From: Blastococcus saxobsidens DD2
GTDB taxonomy: Bacteria; Actinomycetota; Actinomycetes; Mycobacteriales; Geodermatophilaceae
DNA length: 64,000 nt
NCBI RefSeq assembly: GCF_000284015.1
Contig: NC_016943.1
Location: forward strand, 2,955,541 to 3,019,540
Direction of reading: 5' to 3'
The position numbers and the translations under genes are program-made. Under the pieces are notes generated by a model. It was not told where the DNA came from and searched no databases. It saw only the letters and a program-made list of their open reading frames with translations. Shown piece after piece: positions 43,154 through 52,118 of the stretch. Within the stretch, counting starts at the first letter, position 1. Every line of letters begins with the position of its first letter.

Positions 43154-44073
43154 GCCTGCACCCGCAGATTGCCGCAGCGCTGGCCTCCATGCCGGCGCCC
43201 CCGCCCGGGCCGCTGGACCCGGTGGCGATGCGCGCCGGCGAGGAGGCGCATGTCCTGCCCGTCGCCGAGCGTCTTCCCCTGCACGCCGTCCAGGACCGCA
43301 CGGTGCCGACGCCGGCCGGCGACGTGCCGGTGCGGATCTACACGCCTGCCGAGGCCGACTCGTACGGCCTGCTCGTGTACTTCCACGGCGGCGCGTTCTT
43401 CCTCGGCAGCCTGGAGACCCACGACCACGTCGCGCGGAACCTGGCGGCCGAGACGGGCCTCCGCGTCGTCTCCGTCGGGTACCGCCGGGCGCCGGAGGCG
43501 GCGTTCCCCGCGGGACTGCAGGACTGCTACGGCGTCGTGCGCTGGGCCGCCGAGCACGGCGCCGACCTGGGGTGGGACGGCGACACGCTCGCCGTCGCCG
43601 GTGACAGCTCCGGCGGCACCTTCGCCGCGGCGGTCGCCGCCATGGCCCACGACGACGGCAACGACACGATCACCCACCAGGTGCTCCTCTACCCGTCGCT
43701 GGACCTGGACTTCGACGTCGACCGCTACGCGTCTCTGCGGGAGAACGCGGAGGGCTACGGCCTGGAGACGGCGGGGCTGAAGCCGTTCAACGCCTTCTAC
43801 CTCGACAGCGGCGCCGACCCGGACGACCCCTTGGTCTCCCCGACCAAGCGGGCCGACCTCACCGGGCTGCCCCCGGCGCTGGTCGTCACGGCCGAGCACG
43901 ACCCGATGCGCGACGAGGGCGAGCTCTACGGCCGGCGGCTGGCCGACGTCGGGGTGCCGGTGACCGTCTCGCGATACGCCGGCGCCGGACACGGCTTCGT
44001 GCAGCACTTCTCGTGGATCCCGGAGTACGCCCGGGTGTACCGGGAGATCGCCGACTTCGTGCACGGGCGGTGA
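43150..44073 (+). CDS. Alpha/beta hydrolase, hormone-sensitive lipase family
   Basis: A 307-residue esterase. The oxyanion-hole motif is LLVYFHGGAFFLGSLE. The nucleophile serine is in VAGDSSGGTFAAAVAA, with the acid in TAEHDPMRDEGELY and the histidine in YAGAGHGFVQHF. Members of the HSL family hydrolyse short acyl esters in the cytoplasm. The ATG overlaps the preceding stop and its own stop overlaps the next GTG, so it is a fixed member of the operon. Confidence 0.92.
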   Translation: MSLHPQIAAALASMPAPPPGPLDPVAMRAGEEAHVLPVAERLPLHAVQDRTVPTPAGDVPVRIYTPAEADSYGLLVYFHGGAFFLGSLETHDHVARNLAAETGLRVVSVGYRRAPEAAFPAGLQDCYGVVRWAAEHGADLGWDGDTLAVAGDSSGGTFAAAVAAMAHDDGNDTITHQVLLYPSLDLDFDVDRYASLRENAEGYGLETAGLKPFNAFYLDSGADPDDPLVSPTKRADLTGLPPALVVTAEHDPMRDEGELYGRRLADVGVPVTVSRYAGAGHGFVQHFSWIPEYARVYREIADFVHGR

Positions 44074-45011
44074 CGGCGGTGGGCGTGCCGATCCACCCGC
44101 TGGTCTCGCCGTGGGGCCGGTTCGGGCTCTACAGCTTCTACATCGACGCCCCGGGACCGGCGATCGTCGACACCGGGATCGCCTCGTCCCCGGCCGAGGG
44201 CATGGCGCCCGCGCTGGCGGCCCTGGGCCGCCGGATCGAGGACGTGCGCTGGATCCTGCTCACTCACGGGCACATCGACCACGTCGGCGGGGCGCACGCC
44301 CTCTGGGAGCTCACCGGCCGGCGCGCGCAGGTCGTGATCTCCGAGGCCGACGCACCGCTGCTGCGCTCCCGGCGGGCACACGTGCAGAACTACCTGGACG
44401 TGCGCGCGCAGTACCTGGGCGATCCCGAGGCCGAGGCGAAGCAGACCGCCATGGCCGCCGGCGCGATCTCCGGCGAGATGGAGCCGCACGTGCTGGTCCG
44501 CGGCGGCGAGACGCTGTCCCTGGGCGGCGACGTCACCGTCTCGGTGCATGCCATCCCTGGCCACACGGCCGGGTCGGTCGCCTACGTGGTCGACGGCCAG
44601 GACGACGTCTTCGTCGGCGACGCCGTGCAGGTGCACGGGGCCGCCAACGGGTTCCCGGGATACGAGGACCCACGCTCCTACCGCGCGAGCCTGGAGCATC
44701 TGCGCGACGTCGTCCGTCCTCGGCACCTGTACCTGGGCCATCCGTACCGCACGGCCGAGGGCGTGCCGTACGGCGTCGAGCTCGACCGCGCGCAGGCGCA
44801 GGAGGCGCTGCAGGGCAGTTTCGACGTCGAGGCTCGCGTCGCTGCGGCGGCCGCCCGAGCGCTGGCCGACGGTCTGGAGCAGACCGATTCGCCGTACTCG
44901 CCGTTCGCCCGCGTCGCCGAGGAGGTCGGTTACGCCGGCGACCCCACCCTCGAACCGTCCCCGTTCTTCACCACCCTGCACGGCTACAAGGAGCTGCACT
45001 CACATGGCTGA
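44070..45011 (+). CDS. Metallo-beta-lactamase-fold hydrolase
   Basis: A 313-residue MBL-fold protein with the zinc motif LLTHGHIDHVGG (HxHxDH) and further ligands in AIPGHTAGSVAY, VFVGDAVQV and LYLGHPYRT. Glyoxalase II-like and lactonase-like enzymes look like this; the C-terminal 75 residues are a helical extension. The GTG at 44070 overlaps the preceding stop (GTGA). As the second possible lactone or thioester hydrolase of the operon it may act on a CoA ester or lactone. Confidence 0.9.
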   Translation: MTAVGVPIHPLVSPWGRFGLYSFYIDAPGPAIVDTGIASSPAEGMAPALAALGRRIEDVRWILLTHGHIDHVGGAHALWELTGRRAQVVISEADAPLLRSRRAHVQNYLDVRAQYLGDPEAEAKQTAMAAGAISGEMEPHVLVRGGETLSLGGDVTVSVHAIPGHTAGSVAYVVDGQDDVFVGDAVQVHGAANGFPGYEDPRSYRASLEHLRDVVRPRHLYLGHPYRTAEGVPYGVELDRAQAQEALQGSFDVEARVAAAAARALADGLEQTDSPYSPFARVAEEVGYAGDPTLEPSPFFTTLHGYKELHSHG

Positions 45012-46752
45012 CATCCGCCAGGTCCAGGCCGGCACGCAGACGATCGCCGTCCGCAAGGACCTCCGGGTCCCGATGCGCGACGGCGTCACGCTCGCCGCCG
45101 ACGTCTACTCCGGCGTCGAGGACACCCCGCGCCCGGCGCTCGTCGCGCTCAGCCCGTACGGCAAGGAGCTGCAGGCGCTCGCGCTCACCATGCCGCCGCA
45201 GCGCCGGCCCAGCCCGATGTGGGACGGCTGCATCGAGGCCGGCGACATCGCCCGCGTCGTCGGTGAGGGCTACGCCCACGTGATCGGCGATCTGCGCGGG
45301 TCGGGGGCCTCCGACGGCGCGCACATCGGCAACTACAACGCCGGCGGTGTGCCCTTGGGCCAGGACGCCTACGACGTCATCGAGTGGGTTGCCGAGCAGC
45401 CGTGGTGCGACGGCAACGTCGGCATGATCGGCATCTCCTACTACGGCTCGATGCAGGTGCTGGCCGCCGCCGAGCGCCCCCCGTCGTTGAAGGCGATCTT
45501 CGTCTCCGGCGGTCACTTCGACTTCTACGAGACCACCTACCACGGCGGGATCATGTGGTTCATGCCGCGCGCGGCCCGCGAGGGCCGCGGGGGCGACTCC
45601 GGCTGGGCGTTCACCGACCGGATCACCTCTCGCGTGCTCGAGACCTACTCCCCCGTGGACGTCGCGCAGCGGGTCGCCAAGCGGTTGCGGGACCCGGACG
45701 TCGCCGCCTGGCCGAACCTGGTGCACGTCCTGAACTACCCGAAGCACCACGAGGCGTGGTTCGACATCGTGCTCAACGAGCTCGACGGCGAGTGGTACGA
45801 GGAGCGCAACCCGGTCAACCTCGCCCGGAACATCGACATCCCGGTCTACCTGCAGATCGACCAGGGCCGCGGCTGGACCGTCGACGGCCACATCGAGCTG
45901 TTCGAGACCCTGACCGGTCCCAAGAAGCTCGTCATCGGCTCCTACCCGCCCATGCAGTCGCGCCCCTGGGTCGAGGAGCACGACGAGATGTTCCGCTGGT
46001 ACGAGTACTGGCTCAAGGGCGTCGACAACGGGGTCATGGACGAGCCCGCGGTGAGCGTGTTCGTGGAGGGCTCCCGCGAGGTGGTCACCGCCGGGCAGTG
46101 GCCGCCGAAGGACGTCGAGTACCGCTCGCTGCACCTGCGTCCGCGCCGGAAGCTCTCCTCTGCGCCGGAGCCGATGGGCCCCGAGCACGCCGCACCCGAC
46201 GGCTTCTACCAGGCCCCGCTGACCGTCACCGACAAGGTCGAGATCCTCAGCTGGAGCACCGCTCCGTTCGAGGAGCCCACGGAGATGATCGGGTCCGGTG
46301 CGGCGCACCTGTTCGCCGAGATCGACCAGCCGGACACCAACTTCATCCTGCGCATGTGGGACGTCGCCCCGAAGGGCAGCCGTCAGCTGATCACCACCGG
46401 CTACCTCAAGGCCTCGCACCGCGAGCTGGACGAGGAGCGGACCACCGAGGGGAACCCGTACCACCCGCACACCCGCGCGGTTCCGGTGGAGCCGGGCGCC
46501 ATCGAGGAGTACGTGCTGCGGCTCTACCCGTTCGCGGCCACGTTCCGGCCGGGGCACCGGCTGGTGGCGGAGCTGTCCTGCGACGAGCCGCTGGCCGACG
46601 ACCACAACTCCCTCTTGCCGCCGGACGCCTTCCACCTCCCGGTGGGCCGGCCGGTCACGCACAAGATCTACCGCGACGCGCTCCACCCGTCCCGGCTCGT
46701 GCTGCCGTTCACGACACAAGAAGCCACGACACAGGAGGCAAGGCATGTGTGA
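45004..46752 (+). CDS. CocE/NonD family serine hydrolase
   Basis: A 582-residue X-Pro dipeptidyl-peptidase-fold hydrolase. The nucleophile is in GNVGMIGISYYGSMQVLAA (about residue 154). It opens with VRKDLRVPMRDGVTLAADVY and has a C-terminal jelly-roll domain (about 400-575). Relatives are cocaine esterase and other acylases of bulky esters or amides. No signal peptide is visible. It overlaps the MBL gene by eight bases and the Tat-MBL gene by eight bases. A short direct duplication (ACGACACA, twice, 15 bases apart) lies at its 3' end. Confidence 0.92.
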   Translation: MADIRQVQAGTQTIAVRKDLRVPMRDGVTLAADVYSGVEDTPRPALVALSPYGKELQALALTMPPQRRPSPMWDGCIEAGDIARVVGEGYAHVIGDLRGSGASDGAHIGNYNAGGVPLGQDAYDVIEWVAEQPWCDGNVGMIGISYYGSMQVLAAAERPPSLKAIFVSGGHFDFYETTYHGGIMWFMPRAAREGRGGDSGWAFTDRITSRVLETYSPVDVAQRVAKRLRDPDVAAWPNLVHVLNYPKHHEAWFDIVLNELDGEWYEERNPVNLARNIDIPVYLQIDQGRGWTVDGHIELFETLTGPKKLVIGSYPPMQSRPWVEEHDEMFRWYEYWLKGVDNGVMDEPAVSVFVEGSREVVTAGQWPPKDVEYRSLHLRPRRKLSSAPEPMGPEHAAPDGFYQAPLTVTDKVEILSWSTAPFEEPTEMIGSGAAHLFAEIDQPDTNFILRMWDVAPKGSRQLITTGYLKASHRELDEERTTEGNPYHPHTRAVPVEPGAIEEYVLRLYPFAATFRPGHRLVAELSCDEPLADDHNSLLPPDAFHLPVGRPVTHKIYRDALHPSRLVLPFTTQEATTQEARHV

Positions 46753-47935
46753 CGTCATCGCCCAGGTGGCAGGGGATCCCTCCCTGCCCGAGTCCAACCG
46801 GCGTGCGTTTCTCAAGGTGCTCGGTACCACCGCCGCCGCGGGTGGCCTCATGGCGGCCGGGGTGAGGCCGGCGTCAGCCGGGGGCCCGCGGCAGCACGGC
46901 CGCGGACGCCTGGGGAGGACCCGCCTGGTCCTGCTCGGCACCGCGGGGGGACCGGGGTTCCTGGAGGGCGAGCGGTTCGGCATCTCGACGGCCGTCGCGT
47001 TCGACGACCGCGTGTACGTGGTCGACCTGGGACTCGGCTCACTCCTGCGCCTCCGGCAGAGCGGGCTGTCCGGCCCCACCGGCATGGCCACGGCGCTCAC
47101 GAACGTGCGGGGCATCTTCTTCACCCACATGCACAGCGACCACCTGATGGACTGGCCGGCCACCTACGCCACCGGGCCCATCAACACCGCCGGCCGTGAT
47201 CGAGCGGCTCCGCCCATCCGCGTATTCGGCCCCGGCGACCGGGGCACCCTGCCCGCCTACCGGGGCCTGGCCGGCGACGTGGCGCCGCCGCTGTTCCACC
47301 CGGAGGACCCCACCCCCGGGATCGAGGCCATGACCGGATACCTGATGAAGGCCTGGGCCGCCGACTTCAACGACCGCGCCCGCGACACCGCCTTCGCGCC
47401 GCCGCAGAACCTCTTCGACGTCCAGGACATCGATCTGACCGGGACGTGGGCGATCGACGAGGAAGGCGTGCCGCCCCGCATCGCGCCGTTCGAGGTGTGG
47501 ACCGACGACGAGGTCCGGATCACCGCCACGCTGGTCGACCACCGGCCCACGGCGCCGTCCTTCGGTTTCCGGTTCGACACCCCGGACGGCTCCGTCACCG
47601 TCTCTGGTGACACGACCGTGAGCCCGAACCTCATCGACCTCGCGAAGGACACCGACTACCTGGTGCACGAGGTAATCGATCCGCTCTGGGTCGAGCGCCT
47701 GGTGCAGACCCTTCCGCCGCACATCGGGGGGCCGCTCGGTGGGCACCTGATCGACAGCCACACGACGATCGAGCAGGTCGGTGCAGAGGTGGCCGAGCCC
47801 GCTGGAGCGAAAAACCTCGTGCTCACCCACCTGCTACCGGAAGGCAACCCCAAGGGCCGCTGGCAGCAGGCGCGGCGCGGCTACTCCGGCCGGCTCATCG
47901 TCGGCGAGGACCTGATGGAGCTCGGCGTGGGCTGA
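46745..47935 (+). CDS. Tat-exported metallo-beta-lactamase-fold protein (arylsulfatase/lactonase-like)
   Basis: A 396-residue protein with a twin-arginine signal (SNRRAFLKVLGTTAAAGG, then AGVRPASAGG as the likely cleavage region, near residue 46). The mature part is an RNase Z/arylsulfatase-like MBL domain with FFTHMHSDHLMDWPA, the metal aspartate in VTVSGDTTVSPNL and LVLTHLLP. It is thus an extracytoplasmic zinc hydrolase, perhaps acting on the compound before uptake. AGGAGGCAAGGC precedes the ATG. Last gene of the P450 operon; a strong terminator follows. Confidence 0.9.
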   Translation: MCDVIAQVAGDPSLPESNRRAFLKVLGTTAAAGGLMAAGVRPASAGGPRQHGRGRLGRTRLVLLGTAGGPGFLEGERFGISTAVAFDDRVYVVDLGLGSLLRLRQSGLSGPTGMATALTNVRGIFFTHMHSDHLMDWPATYATGPINTAGRDRAAPPIRVFGPGDRGTLPAYRGLAGDVAPPLFHPEDPTPGIEAMTGYLMKAWAADFNDRARDTAFAPPQNLFDVQDIDLTGTWAIDEEGVPPRIAPFEVWTDDEVRITATLVDHRPTAPSFGFRFDTPDGSVTVSGDTTVSPNLIDLAKDTDYLVHEVIDPLWVERLVQTLPPHIGGPLGGHLIDSHTTIEQVGAEVAEPAGAKNLVLTHLLPEGNPKGRWQQARRGYSGRLIVGEDLMELGVG

Positions 47936-47958
47936 CCGCGCGCCGCGGGCCCGCTCCA

Positions 47959-48002
47959 CTCCGGCCGGGACGTCCAGGAGGACCTGGACGTTCCGGCCGG
48001 AG
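47959..48002 (+). terminator. Strong terminator of the P450 catabolic operon
   Basis: Arms 47959-47978 and 47983-48002 (CTCCGGCCGGGACGTCCAGG and its partner) pair over 20 positions with one G-T pair around an AGGA loop. It starts 24 bases past the stop of the Tat-exported protein and separates the operon from the ABC transporter genes. Confidence 0.8.
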
Positions 48003-48065
48003 GCATGCCCGCCGACCGCCCTCCCCCGCGCCGTCGACGTCCCGCCGGACGGTTAGACGACTTGC

Positions 48066-48119
48066 TGACATGTCTGTTGACATGGTGTCCAGTGACCTGC
48101 CAACCTGTCATAACTGTTA
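48066..48119 (+). promoter_or_regulatory. Promoter and operator region of the ABC transporter operon
   Basis: Within a locally AT-rich stretch lie the GACATGTC palindrome (48067-48074), a -35-like TTGACA (48077-48082), the 18-bp motif shared with the P450 operon (48078-48095) and a TAACTGTTA palindrome (48111-48119). No good -10 is obvious. The overlap of motif and -35 suggests repression, or a shared promoter type. Confidence 0.45.
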
Positions 48120-48153
48120 GCTCCGCCACAACGACGTGCCGCAGGAGGCCGCC

Positions 48154-49188
48154 GTGCCCGCCGTACCCGCACCCGCCCCGTCGCCCGCTCCCGCGGCGCC
48201 ACCGGCAGCCCCCGAGGCCCCGGCCGCCCGCGTCAGCGGCCCGTCGGTGGTCGGCACGTTCGTCTCCCGCTTCGCCGTCATCGGCGTGTGGCTGGCGCTC
48301 ATCGCCCTCTACGGGATCCTCGAACCCGACCGCTTCCTCACCACCGGCACCTTCCAGACCATCTTCAGCAGCCAGCAGACGCTGGTCTTCCTGTGCGCGG
48401 CACTGCTGTGCACCATCTGCGTGGGCGAGTTCGTCGATCTTTCCGTGGCCTGGGTCCTCGGTCTGTCGGCCACGCTGCTGCCGGTCCTGGTGGTCGACCA
48501 CGGCTGGAACGTGTGGGCGGCCTCGCTCGCCGCGATCGTCACGGCCGCCCTGGTCGGGGCGGTGAACGGCTTCCTCGTCGTCCGGCTGGGCGTGAACACC
48601 ATCGTCGTGACCCTGGGCATGGGCACCCTGCTGCTCGGCGTGGCCCTGTGGCTGACCGACCTGACCACGGTGAGCGGCCTCCCCCGCGAGTTCGGCGAGA
48701 TCTCGCTGTACCGCGTCGCCGGGCTGCCGGTCTCCTTCTACTGGGGCCTGCTGGTGATGCTCGGCTTCGCCTACGTGCTCATGGCGACCCCGCTGGGTCG
48801 CAACATGCGCTTCGTCGCGGCCAATCGCGAGGTGAGCCGGCTCGCCGGCATCCGGGTCGACCGGATCCGCTTCGGCGCCTTCGTGTCGGCCGGTGTGATC
48901 GGTGGCCTCGGGGGCGTGCTGTCGGCCGCGGCGGTGGGGGGTTTCGACCCCGGCTCGTCGCAGACCTACCTGCTGCCGACGTTCGCGGCGACCTTCCTGG
49001 GCACCGCGATCCTCCTGCCGGGTCGCTTCAACCCGCTCGGCACCTGGATCGCCGTCTACTTCCTCGCCACCGGCATCCTCGGCCTCAACCTCCTCGGCTA
49101 CACCGGCTGGGTCACCAGCGTCTTCTACGGCGGCGTGCTGGTGTTCGCCGTCTCCGTCTCCACGCTGCTCCACCGCCGCACCGGCTGA
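48154..49188 (+). CDS. ABC transporter permease, ribose/autoinducer-2 (RbsC) type
   Basis: A 344-residue inner-membrane permease with about eight to ten helices after a proline/alanine-rich leader of 25 residues. Family motifs are EFVDLSVAWVLGLSATLLPV, NGFLVVRLGVNTIVVTLGMG and NMRFVAANREVSRLAGI. This class normally imports sugars, purine nucleosides or AI-2, but here it lies in a catabolic island and may take up its substrate. The GTG at 48154 has AGGAGG six bases upstream; a GTG at 48136 has none. Confidence 0.9.
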   Translation: MPAVPAPAPSPAPAAPPAAPEAPAARVSGPSVVGTFVSRFAVIGVWLALIALYGILEPDRFLTTGTFQTIFSSQQTLVFLCAALLCTICVGEFVDLSVAWVLGLSATLLPVLVVDHGWNVWAASLAAIVTAALVGAVNGFLVVRLGVNTIVVTLGMGTLLLGVALWLTDLTTVSGLPREFGEISLYRVAGLPVSFYWGLLVMLGFAYVLMATPLGRNMRFVAANREVSRLAGIRVDRIRFGAFVSAGVIGGLGGVLSAAAVGGFDPGSSQTYLLPTFAATFLGTAILLPGRFNPLGTWIAVYFLATGILGLNLLGYTGWVTSVFYGGVLVFAVSVSTLLHRRTG

Positions 49189-49252
49189 TCCGCCGTCCGG
49201 CACCCGTTCTCCTCCACCCCGGGCACCGACGCCCACGTCGAAAGGTCCACCC

Positions 49253-50419
49253 ATGCGCATCTGCCGCTCCACGATCGGCTCGACCGGCGCCGCCGTCCTC
49301 GCCGTCGCGCTGCTCGCCGCCTGCTCCCCCGGCACCACCGCCTTCGACTCCGAGAGCGCGTCCGGTGCGAGCGGAGCTGCCGACGGCGCCCTCGCGGACG
49401 TGCAGGCCGACGTCGAGGCGGCGATGGAGCCGCGGGACAGCTTCGAGGTGCCCACTGAGCCGGTCGACCCGTCGGCGCTGGCCGGACAGACCGTCTACTA
49501 CATCCCGCTGACCGCGCAGAACCGCGTCTTCCAGCTGTACGGCGAGAAGATCGGCGAGGCGCTGGCGACCGTGGGGGTCGATCTGCAGGTCTGCGACGGC
49601 GGCGCCAACCCCTCGCAGGTCGGCGGCTGCCTCGAGCAGGCCATCGGGGCCGGCGCCGCGGCGATCGTCACAGACTCCATCCCCTACGGGATGGCGGCCA
49701 ACGGCATCGAGGCCGCCCGCGCGGCCGGTATCCCGGTGATCATCGGCAACCAGCTTCCCAGCGACGAGCAGCCGGCCGACGAGACGCTCGCCTACGTCAA
49801 CGCCCCGACGTCGGAGATGGTGGCCACCGTCGCCGACTGGATGACCGTCGACTCCGGCGGCGACGCGACCGTCGTCCTCCAGAAGGTCACCGACAACCCC
49901 TCGACCATCGCCTTCGCCGAGGCCGGCGAGGAGGCGTTCGCCGAGAACTGCCCCGACTGCACCGTCGTCGTCAACGAGGTCTCCGCCTCGAACTTCCCGC
50001 TCATCCCCTCCTCGACCAGCGCGGCGATCCTGAGCAACCCCGACACCGGCTACGTGCTAAGCGAGTTCGAGGTCTTCGTGCAGCCCACCATCGCCGGCAT
50101 CCAGCAGACCCCGAACGCGGACCAGATCCAGATCGGCACGGCCGCCGCCTCCCTGGACGGGCTGCAGCAGCTCGCCGACGACCAGCAGCTGCAGGCCGAC
50201 GTCGCGCAGAACTTCCGCTACCAGGGCTGGGCCACCGCCGATGCCATCTTCCGGCTCGTGGCGGGCCAGGAGGTGCCCGAGTACGACGTCTCCTACCGCC
50301 TGTTCACTCCTGCGAACATCGGCGACATCGAGCTCACCGAGGAAGCCCAGGCTTCGGGCGAGTGGTTCGGCCCGACCGACTACGAGCAGGAGTTCGCCGC
50401 GCTCTGGGGCCAGAACTGA
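49253..50419 (+). CDS. ABC transporter substrate-binding lipoprotein (periplasmic-binding protein type I fold)
   Basis: A 388-residue lipoprotein: signal peptide with lipobox LLAACS (cysteine about residue 24), a disordered linker to residue 75, then a type I sugar-binding fold (VYYIPLTAQNRVFQLYGEKIG, AIVTDSIPYGMAANGIEAAR, VIIGNQLPSD). It hands the ligand to the permease upstream. The internal cysteine pairs (CDGGANPSQVGGC and CPDC) could form disulfides. The ligand is not predictable from the fold alone. Confidence 0.9.
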   Translation: MRICRSTIGSTGAAVLAVALLAACSPGTTAFDSESASGASGAADGALADVQADVEAAMEPRDSFEVPTEPVDPSALAGQTVYYIPLTAQNRVFQLYGEKIGEALATVGVDLQVCDGGANPSQVGGCLEQAIGAGAAAIVTDSIPYGMAANGIEAARAAGIPVIIGNQLPSDEQPADETLAYVNAPTSEMVATVADWMTVDSGGDATVVLQKVTDNPSTIAFAEAGEEAFAENCPDCTVVVNEVSASNFPLIPSSTSAAILSNPDTGYVLSEFEVFVQPTIAGIQQTPNADQIQIGTAAASLDGLQQLADDQQLQADVAQNFRYQGWATADAIFRLVAGQEVPEYDVSYRLFTPANIGDIELTEEAQASGEWFGPTDYEQEFAALWGQN

Positions 50420-50472
50420 GCCCGGCCGTCGCGGAGGCCCCGGCACCCGCCACGAGCGAGGAGGGCACGGGC

Positions 50473-52035
50473 ATGGTGCGCCTCAGCGTCGAGAAGGTCG
50501 CCAAGACCTTCGGTCGGTTCCAGGCGTTGCGCGACGTGCACCTGGACGTGGCGCCCGGGGAGATCCACGGGTTGATCGGGCAGAACGGGTCCGGCAAGTC
50601 CACGCTCGCCAAGGTCCTGACCGGGTACCACGCACCGGACGCCGGCGGCCGGGTGCTGGTGGACGGGGAGCCGCTGCGGCTCCCCGTCCACCCCCGCAAG
50701 GCCGCGGCGCGCGGGCTGGCGGTGGTCCACCAGAGCCTCGGCCTGGTCGACGACCTCACCGTGGTGGAGAACCTCCGGGTGGGCCGGTTCCGCGCGAACC
50801 GGCTCACCCGCGCCATCCGCTGGGACGAGGAGCGCCGCGACGCCTCCGCGGTGCTCGAGCGCCTCGGCCGGCCGGTTCCGCTGGACGCCCGGGTGGGCGA
50901 GCTCTCCGAGGAGGAGCGGGCCACGGTCGCCATCGCGCGGGCGCTGCAGGACGCGACCCCCGGGCGCGGGCTCATCGTGTTCGACGAGTCCACCCGCTCG
51001 CTCAGCCGCGCCGGCCTCGAGCACTTCTACGACATGCTCGAGGATGTCGTCGCCACCGGGACGGCCGCCCTGCTGATCAGCCACCACATGGAGGAGGTGC
51101 TGGAGGCGACCGACCGGGTGACCGTGCTGCGCGACGGCGTGGTGGTCGAGGCCGGGCTGCCCACGGCCGACCTGACGGAGAACGACCTGGTCCGCGCGAT
51201 CATGGGCCGCACGCTGGAGCAGGTCATCCGCCGGGCTCCCTCCGGGCCGGCTCCCACGGGATCCGACGGCGGAGTCATCGTCCGCGGGCTGCGCGGCGAG
51301 CTGGTGGCCGGCGTCGACCTGGAGCTGCACCCCGGCGAGGTGGTCGGGGTGACCGGCCTGAGCGGCTCCGGGCACGACGAGCTGCCCTACCTGCTGACCG
51401 GCGCCCGGCCAGCCCGGCAGGGCACCCTGCAGGTGGGCGAGGACCGCCACAACCTGGCGCGCTTCGACGTCGGGACGGCGATCGCGGCCGGCGTGGCGCT
51501 GGTGCCGGAGGGGCGCGAGCACGCGGGCCTGGCGCTGGAGCTCACCGTGGCCGACAACGTCCTGCTGCCGCGGCGCCGCACCCGCTCCGCAGTCCTCCCG
51601 GTCGAGCGGGCCGCGGAGACCGCCGTCGTCGGCGAGTGGGTGGAGCGGCTCGACGTCCGCCCCCCGGACCCGTCCCAGCTGGTCGGGAAGCTCAGCGGCG
51701 GCAACCAGCAGAAGGTGCTGCTGGCCAAGTGGCTGGCCACCGGCCCGCGGTTGCTCGTCCTGCACGAGCCCACCCAGGCGGTGGACGTCGGTGCCCGCCA
51801 GACCATCAGCGAGGCCGTCCGCCGGGCGGCCACCGAGGGCTGCGCGGTGCTCGTCGCCGGTACGGACGAGACCGAGCTGACCATGCTCTGCGATCGGGTC
51901 CTGGTGTTCCGCGACGGCCGGCCGGTTCGCGAGCTGACCGGGGACTTCACCCCGGACGAGGTGGTCGAGTCGATCTTCTCCGGCCACATCCGCAAGCGGC
52001 TCCGGTCGGCGACCCCGCCGGCCGCGAACGGCTGA
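50473..52035 (+). CDS. ABC transporter ATPase with two nucleotide domains (RbsA/MglA type)
   Basis: A 520-residue double ATPase. The first domain has Walker A GQNGSGKSTL, signature ELSEEERATVAIARAL and Walker B LIVFDESTRSLSR. The second has a weak Walker A (GLSGSGHDE), a good signature (KLSGGNQQKVLLAKWL) and a Walker B reading LLVLHEPTQAVDVGAR, with histidine in place of the aspartate. Reduced second sites are normal in this family, but LSEEE in the first signature is unusual. The ATG at 50473 lies 53 bases after the binding-protein stop. Works with the two genes before it. Confidence 0.9.
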   Translation: MVRLSVEKVAKTFGRFQALRDVHLDVAPGEIHGLIGQNGSGKSTLAKVLTGYHAPDAGGRVLVDGEPLRLPVHPRKAAARGLAVVHQSLGLVDDLTVVENLRVGRFRANRLTRAIRWDEERRDASAVLERLGRPVPLDARVGELSEEERATVAIARALQDATPGRGLIVFDESTRSLSRAGLEHFYDMLEDVVATGTAALLISHHMEEVLEATDRVTVLRDGVVVEAGLPTADLTENDLVRAIMGRTLEQVIRRAPSGPAPTGSDGGVIVRGLRGELVAGVDLELHPGEVVGVTGLSGSGHDELPYLLTGARPARQGTLQVGEDRHNLARFDVGTAIAAGVALVPEGREHAGLALELTVADNVLLPRRRTRSAVLPVERAAETAVVGEWVERLDVRPPDPSQLVGKLSGGNQQKVLLAKWLATGPRLLVLHEPTQAVDVGARQTISEAVRRAATEGCAVLVAGTDETELTMLCDRVLVFRDGRPVRELTGDFTPDEVVESIFSGHIRKRLRSATPPAANG

Positions 52036-52118
52036 GAGATGCCGATGTCGGACCCGTCGAGCCGGCACGCCTTCCGACGGCCGGCTCAGCGGCGTTCCGC
52101 ACTGCTTATGGTTGCCCG

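Noticed and set aside
48136-48153. GTG at 48136 as start of the ABC permease
   Set aside because: It has no ribosome site, whereas AGGAGG stands six bases before the GTG at 48154.
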